Assembly (NCBI GenBank): GCA_001600615.1
Contig: BCKK01000002.1
Location: 2,076,809-2,140,808, forward strand
DNA from: Dioszegia crocea
Taxonomy: Eukaryota > Basidiomycota > Tremellomycetes > Tremellales > Bulleribasidiaceae
Direction: 5' to 3'
DNA length: 64,000 bases
Shown: positions 44,097-56,674 of the stretch, piece after piece
Numbering within the stretch: position 1 is the first letter of the stretch
How the letters are laid out: each line of letters opens with the position of its first letter
The notes under the pieces: generated by a model
The model's database searches: none
What the model was told of the DNA's origin: nothing
The model's input: only the letters and a program-made list of their open reading frames with translations
Made by a program: the position numbers and the translations under genes

Positions 44097-45946
44097 ATGT
44101 TCTGCCTTTCTGCAAAATCTGCCTTTACCACAGCTCCAAGATGTGCACGTGTACACTTAGCAGGTACTCGAGCACGGCGCTATCACCACCTGAGAGATGT
44201 GGTGAATCTTGCGGAATGCGACAAGAGGTACGTTGGAAATGGCTTCACCTCGCCAATCACGCTGACGGGACACCAGAAACAAGCCACGATTGATACCGGA
44301 TGATGCTTCGAATCAAGCCGAGTCCTCAGCGATGGCCCTGAAGCGACTATCCCCTAGGTTGGTACCTGTCCCTGATATGACCTACTCGTGCTGATCCGGC
44401 AGAAAGACCCTCTCAAGATGGTCAACGCCCCCACGGACCATCCTTCTGATCCAGAAGCCGGACGATGAACGAACAACCCAAGCTATGGGTCTTGTCTTAT
44501 CGTGAGCCCGCGTCTATTGATATTTCCTTTGCCAAGCTGACTCCAGTCATCTTGCGGCAACGGCACCCCATCTGCAGATTTTGGTTGAACCCCATACCGC
44601 CCGCGATCATCCTCAACATTCTGACAGCCTGACGGTGGTTGAGAAGGGGGACGAAGCATTACTGGAGAAGTTTACAGACCTTGTCGTGACTTTGGGAGGA
44701 GACGGAACGATACTGCATGTCTCGCATCTGTTCTCAGGGGGAGAATGTCCGGCAGTGTTGAGCTTCTCGATGGGGACTTTGGGCTTCTTGCTGCCTTTTC
44801 GTGAGTCTTCTGGCGCATCTCTTCCTACGCCCGCCATCAAATAGCCAAAGAAAATCAGAATGTGATGTAGCTGATCCTGTTAGACATCGAGACCCTCGCT
44901 CCCGCCCTCGAAATGACACTCAATGGTCCCGTGTCCATTCTCAACCGAATGCGCCTGGCCTGTACGCCTCTCTCAGCCCAGGACGAGGTCCTCTCATGCG
45001 ATAGAGCAGGTACGCCTGTTTGCGCCTGCCTGCATAGACCTACAGCACCTCATACGGGATGTGCTGACTTTGCAGTGGGTTCAGCCGGAATACAAGTGAT
45101 GAATGAGGTTGCTCTACATCGCGGCCAACACCCTCATTTGACCGTGATTGACGCCTACTTCGATGGTCAACATCTCACCGAGGCGGTCGTAAGTCTTGCT
45201 CTCGAATTAAGCCCTCCCTGAATGCCCATCCATCTCATGTTCCCTATCGATTTGCGAGCCCAGCTAACAGGCCTACAGGCTGACGGACTTCTCCTCTCCA
45301 CTCCTACTGGCTCCACCGCCTACTCCCTCTCTGCCGGTGGCCCAATATCTCACCCCGAAACCGATGCCTTCTTGCTCACTCCCATCGCTCCGAGAAGCTT
45401 AAGCTTTAGAACGGTAGTGTTGCCTGGAAGGGGCTCTGTTCGACTGGAGGTGAGTTGGTGCTATCTGAGATCTGTGGACGAGCGCATCAAGTGACAGAAG
45501 CGATGCGGGATAGGACAGACCAGACCTCGAATCTAAAGAGAGGATGCCATGTCCTGTTTCCCCCTTTGGTTGGCATTTTGCGTGTTCTGGGTTTCAGAGG
45601 GATAGGTGGCCTGATCGGGGTCCAAATTGCACACTGATATATGAACTGGAGCTGATCTGATAGATCTCGCCATTATCCCGCTCACCTGCCGAACTGTCGA
45701 TAGACGGTCGTCAAATCTGCCATCTCAATCCGAAGGAATCAGTTCTGATCTCAAAATCTCCGTATCCTATACCCTGTGTGGAAAGGAGCGAGGGTGGAAC
45801 AGGCTGGGTGAGAGATATCAAGTGAGTTCCGCGTGATGTTCAGTCGTCGTCAGCCACGATGCTGAGCGCTGACCCACTCCAGCTCGCTTTTGCAATTCAA
45901 TACTGGATTTCGAAACAAGTCTTTGCTGGGCCATAGTATAGCGTAA
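44097..45946 (+). CDS. NAD(H) kinase, mitochondrial Pos5 type
   Basis: Multi-exon gene from ATG 44097, starting with an Arg/Ala-rich mitochondrial presequence ([20 protein letters not shown]). The kinase core shows [28 protein letters not shown] (the conserved GGDG), [40 protein letters not shown], and [17 protein letters not shown], ending [16 protein letters not shown]. It phosphorylates NADH (and NAD) to give NADPH in mitochondria. A donor GTTGGT, about position 44358, is needed to keep frame before the RTILLIQK exon; it is a weak 5' splice site. Ends TAA 45944-45946. It sits directly after FTR1 with 281 bp between them; whether it shares regulation is unknown. Confidence 0.9.
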
Positions 45947-46454
45947 CCCCGTCATGGAACCCAATTATCAACATGAATCAGTAGATGGGGAGGAGTGTTA
46001 ACTGTGCGTGGTCAGAAGATGGCAGCAGCGAGCGGGGCAGCCGACGCTAATGCATGACGTAAAGCGCTATCGGCAAGATCCGGCCGGAGTCGTTCCCGAA
46101 ATGTTGTGCCATGGCCAATCTATCTTGAGACTCACAACACCTCTTGCTATCTGTGCTCTGCAAAGCCTCTCACAGCCTGACACAACGTGCAAAGAACAGG
46201 AAACAGGGCCCATTTGAGATCAGTACCATCCATTCAATCGGACGTTTGGACCGACATCCCCGCGCATCGACTCGGCCGCAGCAACGACGTGAGAGTAAAT
46301 TGGCCATTTCGTCGATAAATTGGCCATTCCGACAACAGACATTGGCCACACTGGTCACTAGTCACTTGCCACCGGCTATCCCGACGGCGATACAAACACA
46401 TATATAGCGGTCCCCACAGACGTTGCACGCTATCACTATCCCTCGCCCAAACAT
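45947..46454. promoter_or_regulatory. Promoter region of threonine aldolase, 508 bp
   Basis: No gene. Contains the phased direct repeat at 46296-46328 and a TATATAG at 46401-46407, about 50 bp before ATG 46455. Confidence 0.5.
46296..46328. repeat. Phased direct repeat TAAATTGGCCATT
   Basis: The 13-mer occurs at 46296-46308 and 46316-46328, exactly 20 bp apart (two helical turns), and a partial ATTGGCCA copy follows near 46342. The spacing suggests a protein-binding array in the threonine aldolase promoter (inference). Confidence 0.6.
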
Positions 46455-48070
46455 ATGAGTCCCAGAACAGCACTTATCGAGGCACTCTTTCCCCCCATCT
46501 TTGCCCGCCGCAGCTCTGTCTTGCTTTCAGCCAAACGCAACCCTCAACCAAAACGCCAGTACGCCACGATGAATCACCAACTACCTACTCCTCCTCCCTC
46601 CGCCGCCGCCAGTGTATGCGATGAAGGAGGCAAGAGCCAGGGCTGGGCGGCGTCCGAGGTGACTGCGGCGATTAGTGGAGAGGCAAATGTCAAGCAGTTC
46701 CAGAAGACTCAGCGTGACTTTCGAAGTGAGTTGTACCTCAGCCTTTAGCCAGCGCATTGCTGACCCTTGACAGGCGACACCCTCACTATTCAATCTGACG
46801 CCTTAATGCTGGCTGCGCTGAAAGCAACGCGAGGAGACGATGTCTATGGGGAGGACGAGAGCACCAGGGAATTGGAGAAGAGGCTGGCGGAGATGTCAGG
46901 GAAGGAGGCTGCGATGTTTGCGTCCAGTGGCACAATGACAAATCGTGAGTTGGACGCGGAAGGAAGGGTTGGGACTGACTCCGCAGAACTCGCCATCAGG
47001 GCTCATTTGAAGCAACCCCCTCACAGTGTCCTTTTGGACTACCGCGCGCACGTTCACAAGATGGAGGGTATGTTTGGTCGCTCGCCCCAAATTTGACTGC
47101 CAGCTGAAACGACTAGCGGGTGGCATCGCAATGTTTTCACAAGCGACGACTCATCAACTCTTCCCTCGCAATGGGCTCCATCTCACTGCGGTCGAGATTG
47201 AGAAAGCTATGGAATTGGGGACCAACATCCACAGCGCGCCTACAAAGTTGATCTGCCTCGAAAACACCATGTCAGGTATGATTTTCCCGCAGGCCGAAAT
47301 CGTCAAGATTGGCCAGGTGGCGAAGAAGCACGATATTACATTACATTGCGATGGAGCGAGGCTGTGGAATGTGGTGGCGGATGTAATCGAGAAAAAGGGA
47401 CTGGACTCCACGAGTGAGGCAGTTCGGCGAGAAGTGTGAGTCATAACGAGACCGGGCTGTGCTGACGTGCAGGTTGACAGAGCTGCTTGAGCCCTTCGAT
47501 TCAGCCTCACTCTGCCTGTCGAAGGGTATTGGCGCACCACTTGGTTCAGCTTTGGTCGGGAGTAAAGAGATGATCGAGCGGGCGCGCTGGTTCCGCAAGA
47601 TGTTTGGCGGAGGTGTCAGGCAGGTGGGGATGGCTTCCGCAGCTGCCGACCTCGCTTTGACAAACATCTTCCCGAGACTGGCGGGAACACACGCACTGGC
47701 CAAGCGACTGGGAGATGGGTTGAAGGAGGCGGGGTGTCGGATCCTAGCTCCGGTTCATACCAGTATGGTGAGTCATACCCCATTGCTCAAACTTATAAGT
47801 CAGGTATTCTTCGATCCGTCTCCTCTCGGATTTACAGCGGCAGAAGTCCACGCGCGTCTCCTCACCTTGCCGAATCCGATCACCGGCGGCATGGGCGAGC
47901 GTATAGTTCTTCATCATCAGATCAATCCCGAAGCCGTGGAGGAGTTCATTAAGGTGGTGCAGGAAATGCGGGAGGAGAAGCGGGCGTCGGGTGAACTTGG
48001 CGGCGTAGAGCAGGGCGATGCGTGGGCAGAAGAGGGACAATTGAGGACGGAGATGGCTCTGGGCTACTAA
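46455..48070 (+). CDS. L-threonine aldolase (low-specificity, Gly1 type)
   Basis: Multi-exon gene. The conserved start of the enzyme is FRSDTLTIQSDAL, followed by DDVYGEDESTRELEKRLAEM, AAMFASSGTMTNQLAIRAHL, LENTMSGMIFP, HCDGARLWN and the PLP-binding lysine in LSKGIGAPLGSALVG, then FGGGVRQVGMASAAA. It cleaves threonine to glycine and acetaldehyde with pyridoxal phosphate. The in-frame start at 46455 adds a possible mitochondrial-like leader (MSPRTALIEALFPPIFARRS) before a second ATG at 46569 (MNHQLPTPPP), so two N-termini are possible. Stop TAA at 48068-48070; the C-terminus is acidic (GELGGVEQGDAW). Confidence 0.9.
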
Positions 48071-48529
48071 GCATCTTGCGCGTGATCTCTATGTCTTGGC
48101 GACAGTGTAATATAGTGCAAGGGTGCAGGTAGATGTATTATCCACATGTGGGGCTTCCAAGTAGAGATATACGCGAATGTGGCAGTCGACTGCCACTTTC
48201 CGGACAACCCGCGGGGACCCCGGCAGCCATACCCGGACGGAACAGCTACCAGACCCTGTGTCGACATTTTCTCATAGGCTCATTCTCCTGTACTTGCCCT
48301 TGATATTACCCGGTATCCAAGCTTCATACACGAGGCCCCTTCACGCACTCAGCTGCTGGACAGTTTTTCGGCGCCGGACGCCGCGTAAAAATAGTGCACA
48401 TCTACATTCAGGTTCAGTTGAGAGGTTCTCTTTTTTGGTTGGACGCGATTTTGGGGTTCATTCAGTGGGGGACTCAAGTACGCGTTTTGGCACCTACAAC
48501 AGAGGGTCTTTAGCTGACAGAGCGCCAGA
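48071..48529. other. Intergenic, promoter of the disordered nuclear-type gene
   Basis: 459 bp; no coding, RNA or repeat feature recognised. Confidence 0.4.
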
Positions 48530-50946
48530 ATGTACCCATCTCCCGCCAGCGCACCGCAGCGGCATGCCTCGACACCATCCATCGCGTCCGTATCTACGCT
48601 TCGCCCGGACCCTTTTATTGATCACCAAAATGATCAGCACTATGCTGGATCAAATCACAACCTCTTCCAAAGCCCCTCAGCTGGACAGCAGGCTCCTCCT
48701 ATCCCTCCTGCACGCTCGTCCTCCCTTATCGTCAGCCAAGCTGCCCTCGACACGGTTGACAGCCCGGGATCACCACTCAACACGCGCGTACCCTCTGTCC
48801 AGGTCATTCAGGCGACTCCGACCAAGAAAAAGGGTCGACCGAGATCGACTGCTTCGGGCGACACAGCTATAGCTAGTCCGTCGCGCCGATCGTCGAGATT
48901 GAGCGACACCGACTCGCACAGCGTCGCACTTTCGGTGGCTTCCGACAAGGAAGAGGCGAAGAAAGCTCGTGCGAGGGAGAAGGGGAAAGAACGCCAGCGA
49001 CGTAAACGGGAGCGAGACAAGGAGCGTGACAAGGCGTTGAAAGAGGTGAAGTGCTGCTATCTTCCGTTCAGAGCCTTTGCTGATTCTGTAGAGTACCCAA
49101 CGCAAATCCAGCACGAGTTTGGCTCCTTCATACTCGATGTCGGTCCCTTCCTCGGTATCCTCCACTTATTCCTCACTCCCCCATTCGCAATCCATGTACT
49201 CCATCAGCACCTCGCCGAACGCGTCTCTGGTCGTTTCTACGTCCTCGACGTCTCTGTCCGGCGCTTCATCACCCACCAATCTCTTCTCGCCCTCCACACC
49301 TGCCGATATCATCTGGACTGGAAAAACCCGGCGCGCGGCGGGCATCCAGTCATCATCAAACCTGCTTCAGCCCGGAAGCCCTCCTGCCAAGCGCCGGAAG
49401 TCCGAACCAGAACCCGAAGATTTCCGACTGGGGCTAGGCGTATCATTGGCGCAATATCCAGACGTTAACGCTACAATTCGACGGCCAAAACCTCGTCGAA
49501 CGACCTCACTGGCGTTGACTGAAGCCTCAACAGCGCCGTCTGTCACGGGGTCCGATGTGTCCGAGTGGGGCGCGCGCTCACCTACTCCTCCCCCCATACC
49601 CCTTCCACATGTTGAAGATCCCGTCACCAGCCAAGGCCAGTTCTTCGCTTCAACCATCATCCACGCGTGTCAGGCTTCAGGCTTAGCCGAGGTGATGCAC
49701 ACCCAGTTGAAGTTGGGCAAGTCAGAGCTCGATCTGCTAAGGACCGAGCTGGGCCTCGTATATGACCGCTGGGCCAAGAGGGCGCTTGAGCAGGAGATGG
49801 GAAAGGTTTCTCTATCTGAAAGGGTGAGTAACATCCCTGGAGATGAGGCTAATCAAGCAGTCCGCATCCGAGACAGTCACTCCCCACAGACCCAGAGCGG
49901 AGACGCACTCCGGTCCACCTGGATCTCCCATCATTTCCACCCATAACCGACAGCGCTCCCTATCATCCGCCTCGATGCTGGCGCGAGGCCTTGTCATCAA
50001 CCCTGTTCCCGCCCCTCCTGCTCATCCTACTGTCATCAACAAGTGGGACAGCCCGAAAGCACATGGGCCTGGATCCGATTCACCCACTCACTCGAATCTC
50101 CAAACTCCCAGTACGGGCCAGGGGACGAGCTTCATCATCCCAAATCATGACCCTGTGCCCAACGCGTCAATGTCCGCTCCGAGCTATGGCCATAATCACT
50201 ACAGAAGCCATACCGATCCTGCGCCAGGGTACGAGTACCGGTCGGAATGGCGCCCGCCATCTGGGGGCTTGGAAAGTCCCTTGACCATGACAAAGAGCGG
50301 GAGACCGCCGACGGCCGATAACGGGCGACCAGGATCTCATCACCTCCCCCAGATTCCCAACCAATCGTCCGGTCTCACTGTCACTCCCCCACACGCTCGC
50401 CAGCATTCTGCTCCAAGCGCCCCGGCCACAAACTCCGCCAACTCCACTCCCTTGGCCAATCCCCTCCCTCATCTGAATCAACCTCATTTCGCCTACACAC
50501 AGATGTCCAATCAATACCATCGTCTGCCCCATGCAGCACCACATCCCTACGCGACATACGTACAGCCGATATCACAAAATCCCTTCTCTGGGCCCTCTCA
50601 TGGTCATACTCACCAAGAGGGCCCTTGGACGCCGACCGCCGCTTGGCATCAGGGCTCTTTCCGCCAGTCTATCCCTTCACACCCATTCACTCCGGCCACA
50701 CCTGCGCTCCTCAAAGGCAGCGGCGATGCGCCCATGAATTACATGCCGAGCTTCATGAACGGTTATTCCACCGGGAACGGCACGCCGCCACTAATGGTGC
50801 CGATGGGAGCGTTGATGAATGGGATGGGCGAGACGATGCCTCAGGCGCACCAGCAGGCTGCGATGCAGTCGTCCATGAGTGGGTCTGTGACTCTTGGAGA
50901 TCAGCGCGACAGCGGTGAGGATGGGTCGGGGATGGTGATGGGGTAG
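48530..50946 (+). CDS. Disordered, probably nuclear protein with AT-hook-like and basic region
   Basis: Three main exons, introns at about 49047-49093 and 49824-49860. Start at ATG 48530 (MYPSPASAPQRHASTPS). An AT-hook-like patch (KKKGRPRS) lies near residue 100, followed by a highly charged helix (KKARAREKGKERQRRKRERD). Further along are a PAKRRKSEPE patch and a more ordered block (GQFFASTIIHACQASGLAEV, then GLVYDRWAKRALEQ). The last third is Pro/Ser/His/Asn-rich, with GNGTPPLMVPMGALMNGMG near the end. I cannot assign a family with confidence; the basic and AT-hook-like patches suggest a chromatin or transcription role. Confidence 0.75.
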
Positions 50947-51118
50947 TAATAAGCCTTAATGGTGGTTCAAGACGAAGGGGGAAGTGTGAGATCTGGTAGT
51001 GAATCCCGCGAGCATTGGTTGGGCTGTGTGCCAACTATTCATAGCATATTTTGGGTGTATTTATTTTGGGATGTCAAACTGTCGACAGCATTACTGTTCT
51101 AACTGGACTTCTTGGACC

Positions 51119-51865
<747 letters not shown>

Positions 51866-52106
51866 GGCGATGAAGGGGTGGCTGTATACACTTCTGATAC
51901 AGTGCTGGTGGTATGTAGCTGGTGGTATCCATGGCCGGCAGAGCTCGCTGGCTGGTGTGGGTACTCTGCCGTAATTTGAGGAATGTGGAGGTGACTTTGG
52001 GAGATAATCAAGAGAAATTCGAGAGAGAAATTCGCGCCTTGACCCAGGAATTTCCTCCACAGTCCCTCATCTTCTCTCTTCATCTATCCACCCACTAAAC
52101 CGTTGT

Positions 52107-53886
52107 ATGAATAAAGCCCCAGCTCGCAGGGCGCTACAAACACTACTTTTACACCCATCTACACGGCTTTCATTCCTTCCTAGACTCCCACAAGTAGCTC
52201 CAAGCGCTTTAACCCCTTTCCTTCGCCCCTTTCACTCAACCCCGCCCACTTTCGTCAAACGCAAAATGCCTCCCAAGAAGAAGGTCGAAGAGTCTAAGGC
52301 TATCCTCCTCGGTCGCCCCGGGAACAACTTGAAGGTGAGCCAAAAAAAAAATCAGGAAACTCCATCTGACTAGTTAGATTGGTATTGTCGGTCTTCCCAA
52401 CGTCGGAAAATCATCCTTCTTCAACACCCTTTCAAAATCTGATCTCGGCAAAGCTGCCAACTTCCCTTATGCTACCATGTAAGTCTCATAATCCTAGCCC
52501 GGCTGACGAGCAGCGACCCCGAAGAGGCTCGTATCCCCGTCCCAGATGAGCGCTTCGAGTGGCTAGCAGAGCAGTACAAGCCCAAAACTGAAATTCCCGC
52601 TTTCCTCACCTGCATCGATATCGCCGGTCTTACCGCTGGTGCTTCAACCGGTGCCGGTCTCGGTAATGCCTTCTTGTCCCACGTCCGGGCCGTCGACGGT
52701 ATTTTCCAGGTCGTCCGAGCGTTCGATGACGCCGAAGTCATCCACGTCGAGGGTGATGTCGACCCACTACGAGACATGCAGATCATCAGTACTGAGTTGA
52801 GATTGAAGGATATTGAGTGGGTGGAGAAGGCGATGGAGGGGCACAAGAAGGATGCCAAGAGACTGGGCAACAACAGTCTGGCGGATAAGGCCAAGAAGGA
52901 GGAAGCTGTACGTTTTAGCCCGTGATCAGTGCTGACGAAAAGGCTACCGTCGAGAAGCTATACAAGTGGTTGACGGAGGAGGACAAGGACATCAGAAAAG
53001 GTGTCTGGACCAACAAAGAGGCAAGTCACATTTCTTGTTCCATTTCACATCTCGCTTCCTCCCATGCTTGATGACATAGTGCTTCGCACTTTAAACCCAG
53101 CTCTCCGAGTCTACGGACCATGAGCAGACTACTGTATCGTTTCTGACTCCTCCATCCACGCGCTCTACGTTACATCACTTCGTGTTGCAAAGCTGATCGT
53201 CAGGTCGAAGTCATCAACTCTCTCACCCTTCTCACTGCCAAACCCATCACCTACCTCGTCAACCTGTCGACCGACAACTTCGTCAAGCGGAAGAGCAAGT
53301 GGCTAAAGAAAATCCACGACTGGGTTCAGACCAACAACCCCGGAGACCCCATCATCCCTTTCTCTGTCTCGCTGGAAGAGGCTCTCGTCAACATGACCGA
53401 GGAGGAGAAGGCGGCTGAGGGTGAGAGGCTCGGTCTGCCAAAGGGCAACCCCAGTGCGCTCGGCAAAATCACAAAGGCTGGTTACTCAAGTCTGCACCTT
53501 ATCCGATACTTCACATGTAAGCTCAGACATTCGGGCACAGCTGACAACTAGGTGGACCACAAGAAGTTCGTGCTTGGACTCTGAGAGAAGGATCGAAAGC
53601 TCCACAAGCCGCCGGTGTCATTCAGTACGCTCCTTTGCAGCCCTCGCAGTGATCAGTACTGATATCGCCAGCTCCGATTTCGAGCAAAAATTCGTCTGCG
53701 GAGAAATCATGTCGTTCGATGATTTGAAATCACATGGGACTGAAGCCGCCGTCAAGGCTGCCGGTGCATTGAGGCAGCAGGGCAAAACATGTAAGCTGCG
53801 ACGATCCTGGATCATGCCGGGTACTGACTGACCTCTCAGATGTGATGAACGACGGAGATATCTGTTACTGGAAGTGCGGTCAATAG
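52107..53886 (+). CDS. OLA1: Obg-like ATPase OLA1 with possible mitochondrial presequence
   Basis: Multi-exon gene. The core begins at ATG 52266 ([20 protein letters not shown]) and has the G1 motif [17 protein letters not shown], the TAG-type [38 protein letters not shown] and the TGS domain ([36 protein letters not shown]) ending [14 protein letters not shown]1/YchF is a P-loop ATPase linked to ribosomes and stress response. An upstream in-frame ATG at 52107 adds 53 residues rich in Arg, Leu and Ser ([20 protein letters not shown], then [10 protein letters not shown]), which looks like a mitochondrial targeting peptide; its start context (tgtATGA) is weaker than the second (aaaATGC). Confidence 0.92.
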
Positions 53887-54249
53887 TTTTGCAGTAATCA
53901 TTGACAATGTACATCATGATCTCTGTATAGTGCATTTGTTGTTGCCTTTCTGTATGGTGTACAGCCAGCTTGCAATAGTTTTATACATCACAAGGTCAGA
54001 TCACCCGCGCAAATTTCGGTGAGCAGCGATAAGTCTGGGCCAGAAGAGCCCTATGGCTGTGAGCAGCTACCTAATTTGCGTCAAACCCTGCTAAGTGTCA
54101 CTCTAGTGTCACTTTGCAGTTGTTGCAGCATAGACGTGAGGGTTGCAGCCATGGTCACAGCGAGAATTGCATTTGCGGATGTGCAGACAGGAGACTTAAT
54201 ATGGATACAGTATACGGTCGCTAGCTATTATATACGTCATGTCAAGTCT
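53887..54249. other. Intergenic between convergent genes
   Basis: 363 bp between the OLA1 stop and the end of the peroxygenase gene; no feature recognised. Confidence 0.4.
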
Positions 54250-55777
54250 TTACTTGGCGCAAATGTTGTAGTTGTTGGTCCCCGGGGAGTCAGTGCTGTA
54301 CTGACCGCCGTTGGGCGCCATGGTCTGCAAGCTGCTCTCGGTAGGGTTGCAACCGTAGAGAGACTGACGTGTCAGCTAGATACCACTAGAAAAAGGGGAG
54401 AACGTACGGGCAGGATAGGAAGAAGATTCTTCCTCAACAACTCAGTCGCGGCAGACGCAAAGTCGTTGGTGGAGCCGAGGAGGGACGCAGGGATACCACC
54501 AGTCAGACCCTGGTAAACGGCACAGCCGATCTCGGGTGCCTGTGCACCATTCTGCAGGATGCCGAGGGGGTTGGGGAGAGGAAGGTTGACGCCGGCCGAG
54601 AGGTAGGTAGGGACAAGACCCTCGATGAGTTGGGCGACACCGTAGGGAGTAGATCGACGGTACCAGTTGTTCGGGAATCGCTCGGGCACGTAGCAGATGG
54701 TACCGTCTGCAGCGGTACTCATCCCCAAGAAGCTCGAGATGGATTCGTAGTTGGCAGTTCCGCCGGCACCGTAGGTTCCGTTGGAGAAGAAGTTGGGAAT
54801 GAAGGGGTATTCACCGAGCTAATAGTCAGCACATGGTCTGACCCAAGCCAAGGACTCACAATGACGACAATGGTGTATGAGTTGAAGAACAACTTGGGGT
54901 TGTTGGCAACGGACTCGCGGGCGTTTTCGGCGAACAAAGCGTTGGCTGCGGCAACGTTGAATTGTCCTCCGTTCTCCTTGGCGTATTTGATGAATCGCTT
55001 AAACCTATCTGGGTAGGCGTTGTGATTGTCGCCCCCGTTTGTGTAAAAGTCGCGTCTCGTTGCGGAGACGTCACCCTCGCATCGGGAGTGGCCGTTGAGA
55101 CCATACTGGCGCCCGGCAGCTTTGGCGCCCACACCGGATGCAGAGTAGGTGCGGTCGTCCTCACCACCAAGAGAGAAGGTGAGAGTTTCGATGTTACCGC
55201 CAAAGGCGACGGCAATGAAGATGAGGAGTGTGGAGAGGTCGGCGCCCATGTTAAATCCTGTACCGGTGGCCTCGATGACCTGGCCGGCGGTGACGATACC
55301 ATTTCGAGGCAGGTCTATGCGGATCAGCTCTGCGCACAGCAAGGAGGGCAGGACTCACAGCCGTGGTTGGCTAGGGTGTTGAGTCCAGGGCAGGGTCCAC
55401 GCTGGTCAGTCGAACCAGGAGCTTGGAAGCTTTGAAAATCAGCTCTGAGCGGTGGACAATGAAGTTGCGAAAGACTTACGGGTGAGCGGCATCGGGAATT
55501 CGCTGCGAGCCCTGGATATTCTGGGCAACAGAACCGAGGAGGCCATCGAGAAGACCCCCGGTAGAGGTGAGGAGTCCGGGAACGTTGACGAGGCCCAAGA
55601 GACGCTTCTCCTCTGTGACATTTCGCTTGGCGACTGTGGTATCAGCACAAGCGTCAGAGGCATACCAGACAACTGACAGTTCGCAGGCTTCTCGCCTCGA
55701 TATTCTGGGTGCAGCCATGGGAACGCAGACGCCAGGCTGAGGAGCGAGACCGCTGTGAGTAATAGGTGGGGTAGCAT
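54250..55777 (-). CDS. Heme-thiolate peroxidase / unspecific peroxygenase-like
   Basis: Multi-exon gene from ATG 55777 with a signal peptide (MLPHLLLTAVSLLSLASA). The heme-ligand motif GPCPGLNTLANHGYLPRNG (proximal cysteine in PCP) is followed by a long region, then EGDVSATRRDFYTNGGDN, which matches the E-G-D...S...R motif of the long heme-thiolate peroxygenases rather than the E-H-D of short ones. The C-terminal part has CAVYQGLTGGIPASLLGS and ends NNYNICAK with cysteines that could pair. About 400 residues, secreted. The family oxygenates diverse aromatic and aliphatic compounds with hydrogen peroxide. Divergent from the FMO at 56675. Stop TAA at 54250. Confidence 0.87.
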
Positions 55778-56674
55778 GTTTCGAATATGCTCAGTGGGGT
55801 GAAGGGTTTGGGCTGGGGAGAAGACGATTGCTTTATATTACATCTGACTGGCAGGAGCGACGAAAGTCAGCCTTGGGATCTTCGGAGTATGGACATGCCG
55901 ACATGGAGTGATCGGGACTAAGACACTCTTGACGGCATGACCCACAGTGGTGGGAATCAGCTTGAGCAAATCGGTACCCTGTCATTGGCAGTCAGAGACA
56001 GGTGTGTCACACTTGAGTATGGGAGATGTCAGTCGCGCTGACTCAGCAAAGCCCAGCGCTTTCCCTGGCCGTCACGATGTACATTGGCCTACGTTGATAG
56101 CTGATTGCCGGATCTGATGACGGAGATGTGAGCCCAAGATGTCGAATCAATGATGAAGAGGCGGAGAAAAGGCAAGGAATGGGTGGGACGTGGTGCCGTT
56201 ACCTGACGACAGGTGTTCACCGGGGCACCAGGGGAATGGAAGCGGGAAGGCTTATGATATCATACGCTGTCCTTAGCTTTGTTGATGGTCTGGGTACCCG
56301 TCTGTAGGGCAGACTCACCAAAGAGAGCCCCACGTCAGGAATTGGCGACAAGTTGCGCTGAGTGACCGCAGGATCCCCTCTGTATTCATCCATGACCGTC
56401 AAATGGCAGGCCAGAGCAGGAGCTCGTCTATAGCTCGGCTCGGCCTCCGAGGCATTCATTGCCTGACACGTGCATTGACGACCTGTTTTCGCCACCCAAT
56501 TGCGCCATCTTGCGCACTATCAATGCATCACACAACAAATCATGTCGCAATACACAGATGGTATCACTCGAGTGACCGGAAGACTGACATGCAGACTTGA
56601 AATTTGATACTTGAGTTCAATCGTCCACAGTCTGCCAGTCCCTCTTGATACATCATCCTCAAGGAACCGTCGGC
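55778..56674. promoter_or_regulatory. Divergent promoter between peroxygenase and FMO, 897 bp
   Basis: No supported gene. A small minus-strand open frame inside (56217-56495) has no signal or family feature. A TTTATATTA lies about 55 bp upstream of the peroxygenase start. Confidence 0.4.

Noticed and set aside
48177..48872. 231-codon plus-strand frame overlapping the start of the 48530 gene
   Set aside because: It runs in another frame across the promoter into exon 1 and shows no family feature, while the 48530 frame continues through correct introns.
56217..56495. 92-codon minus-strand frame in the peroxygenase/FMO promoter
   Set aside because: No start context, motif or splice support.
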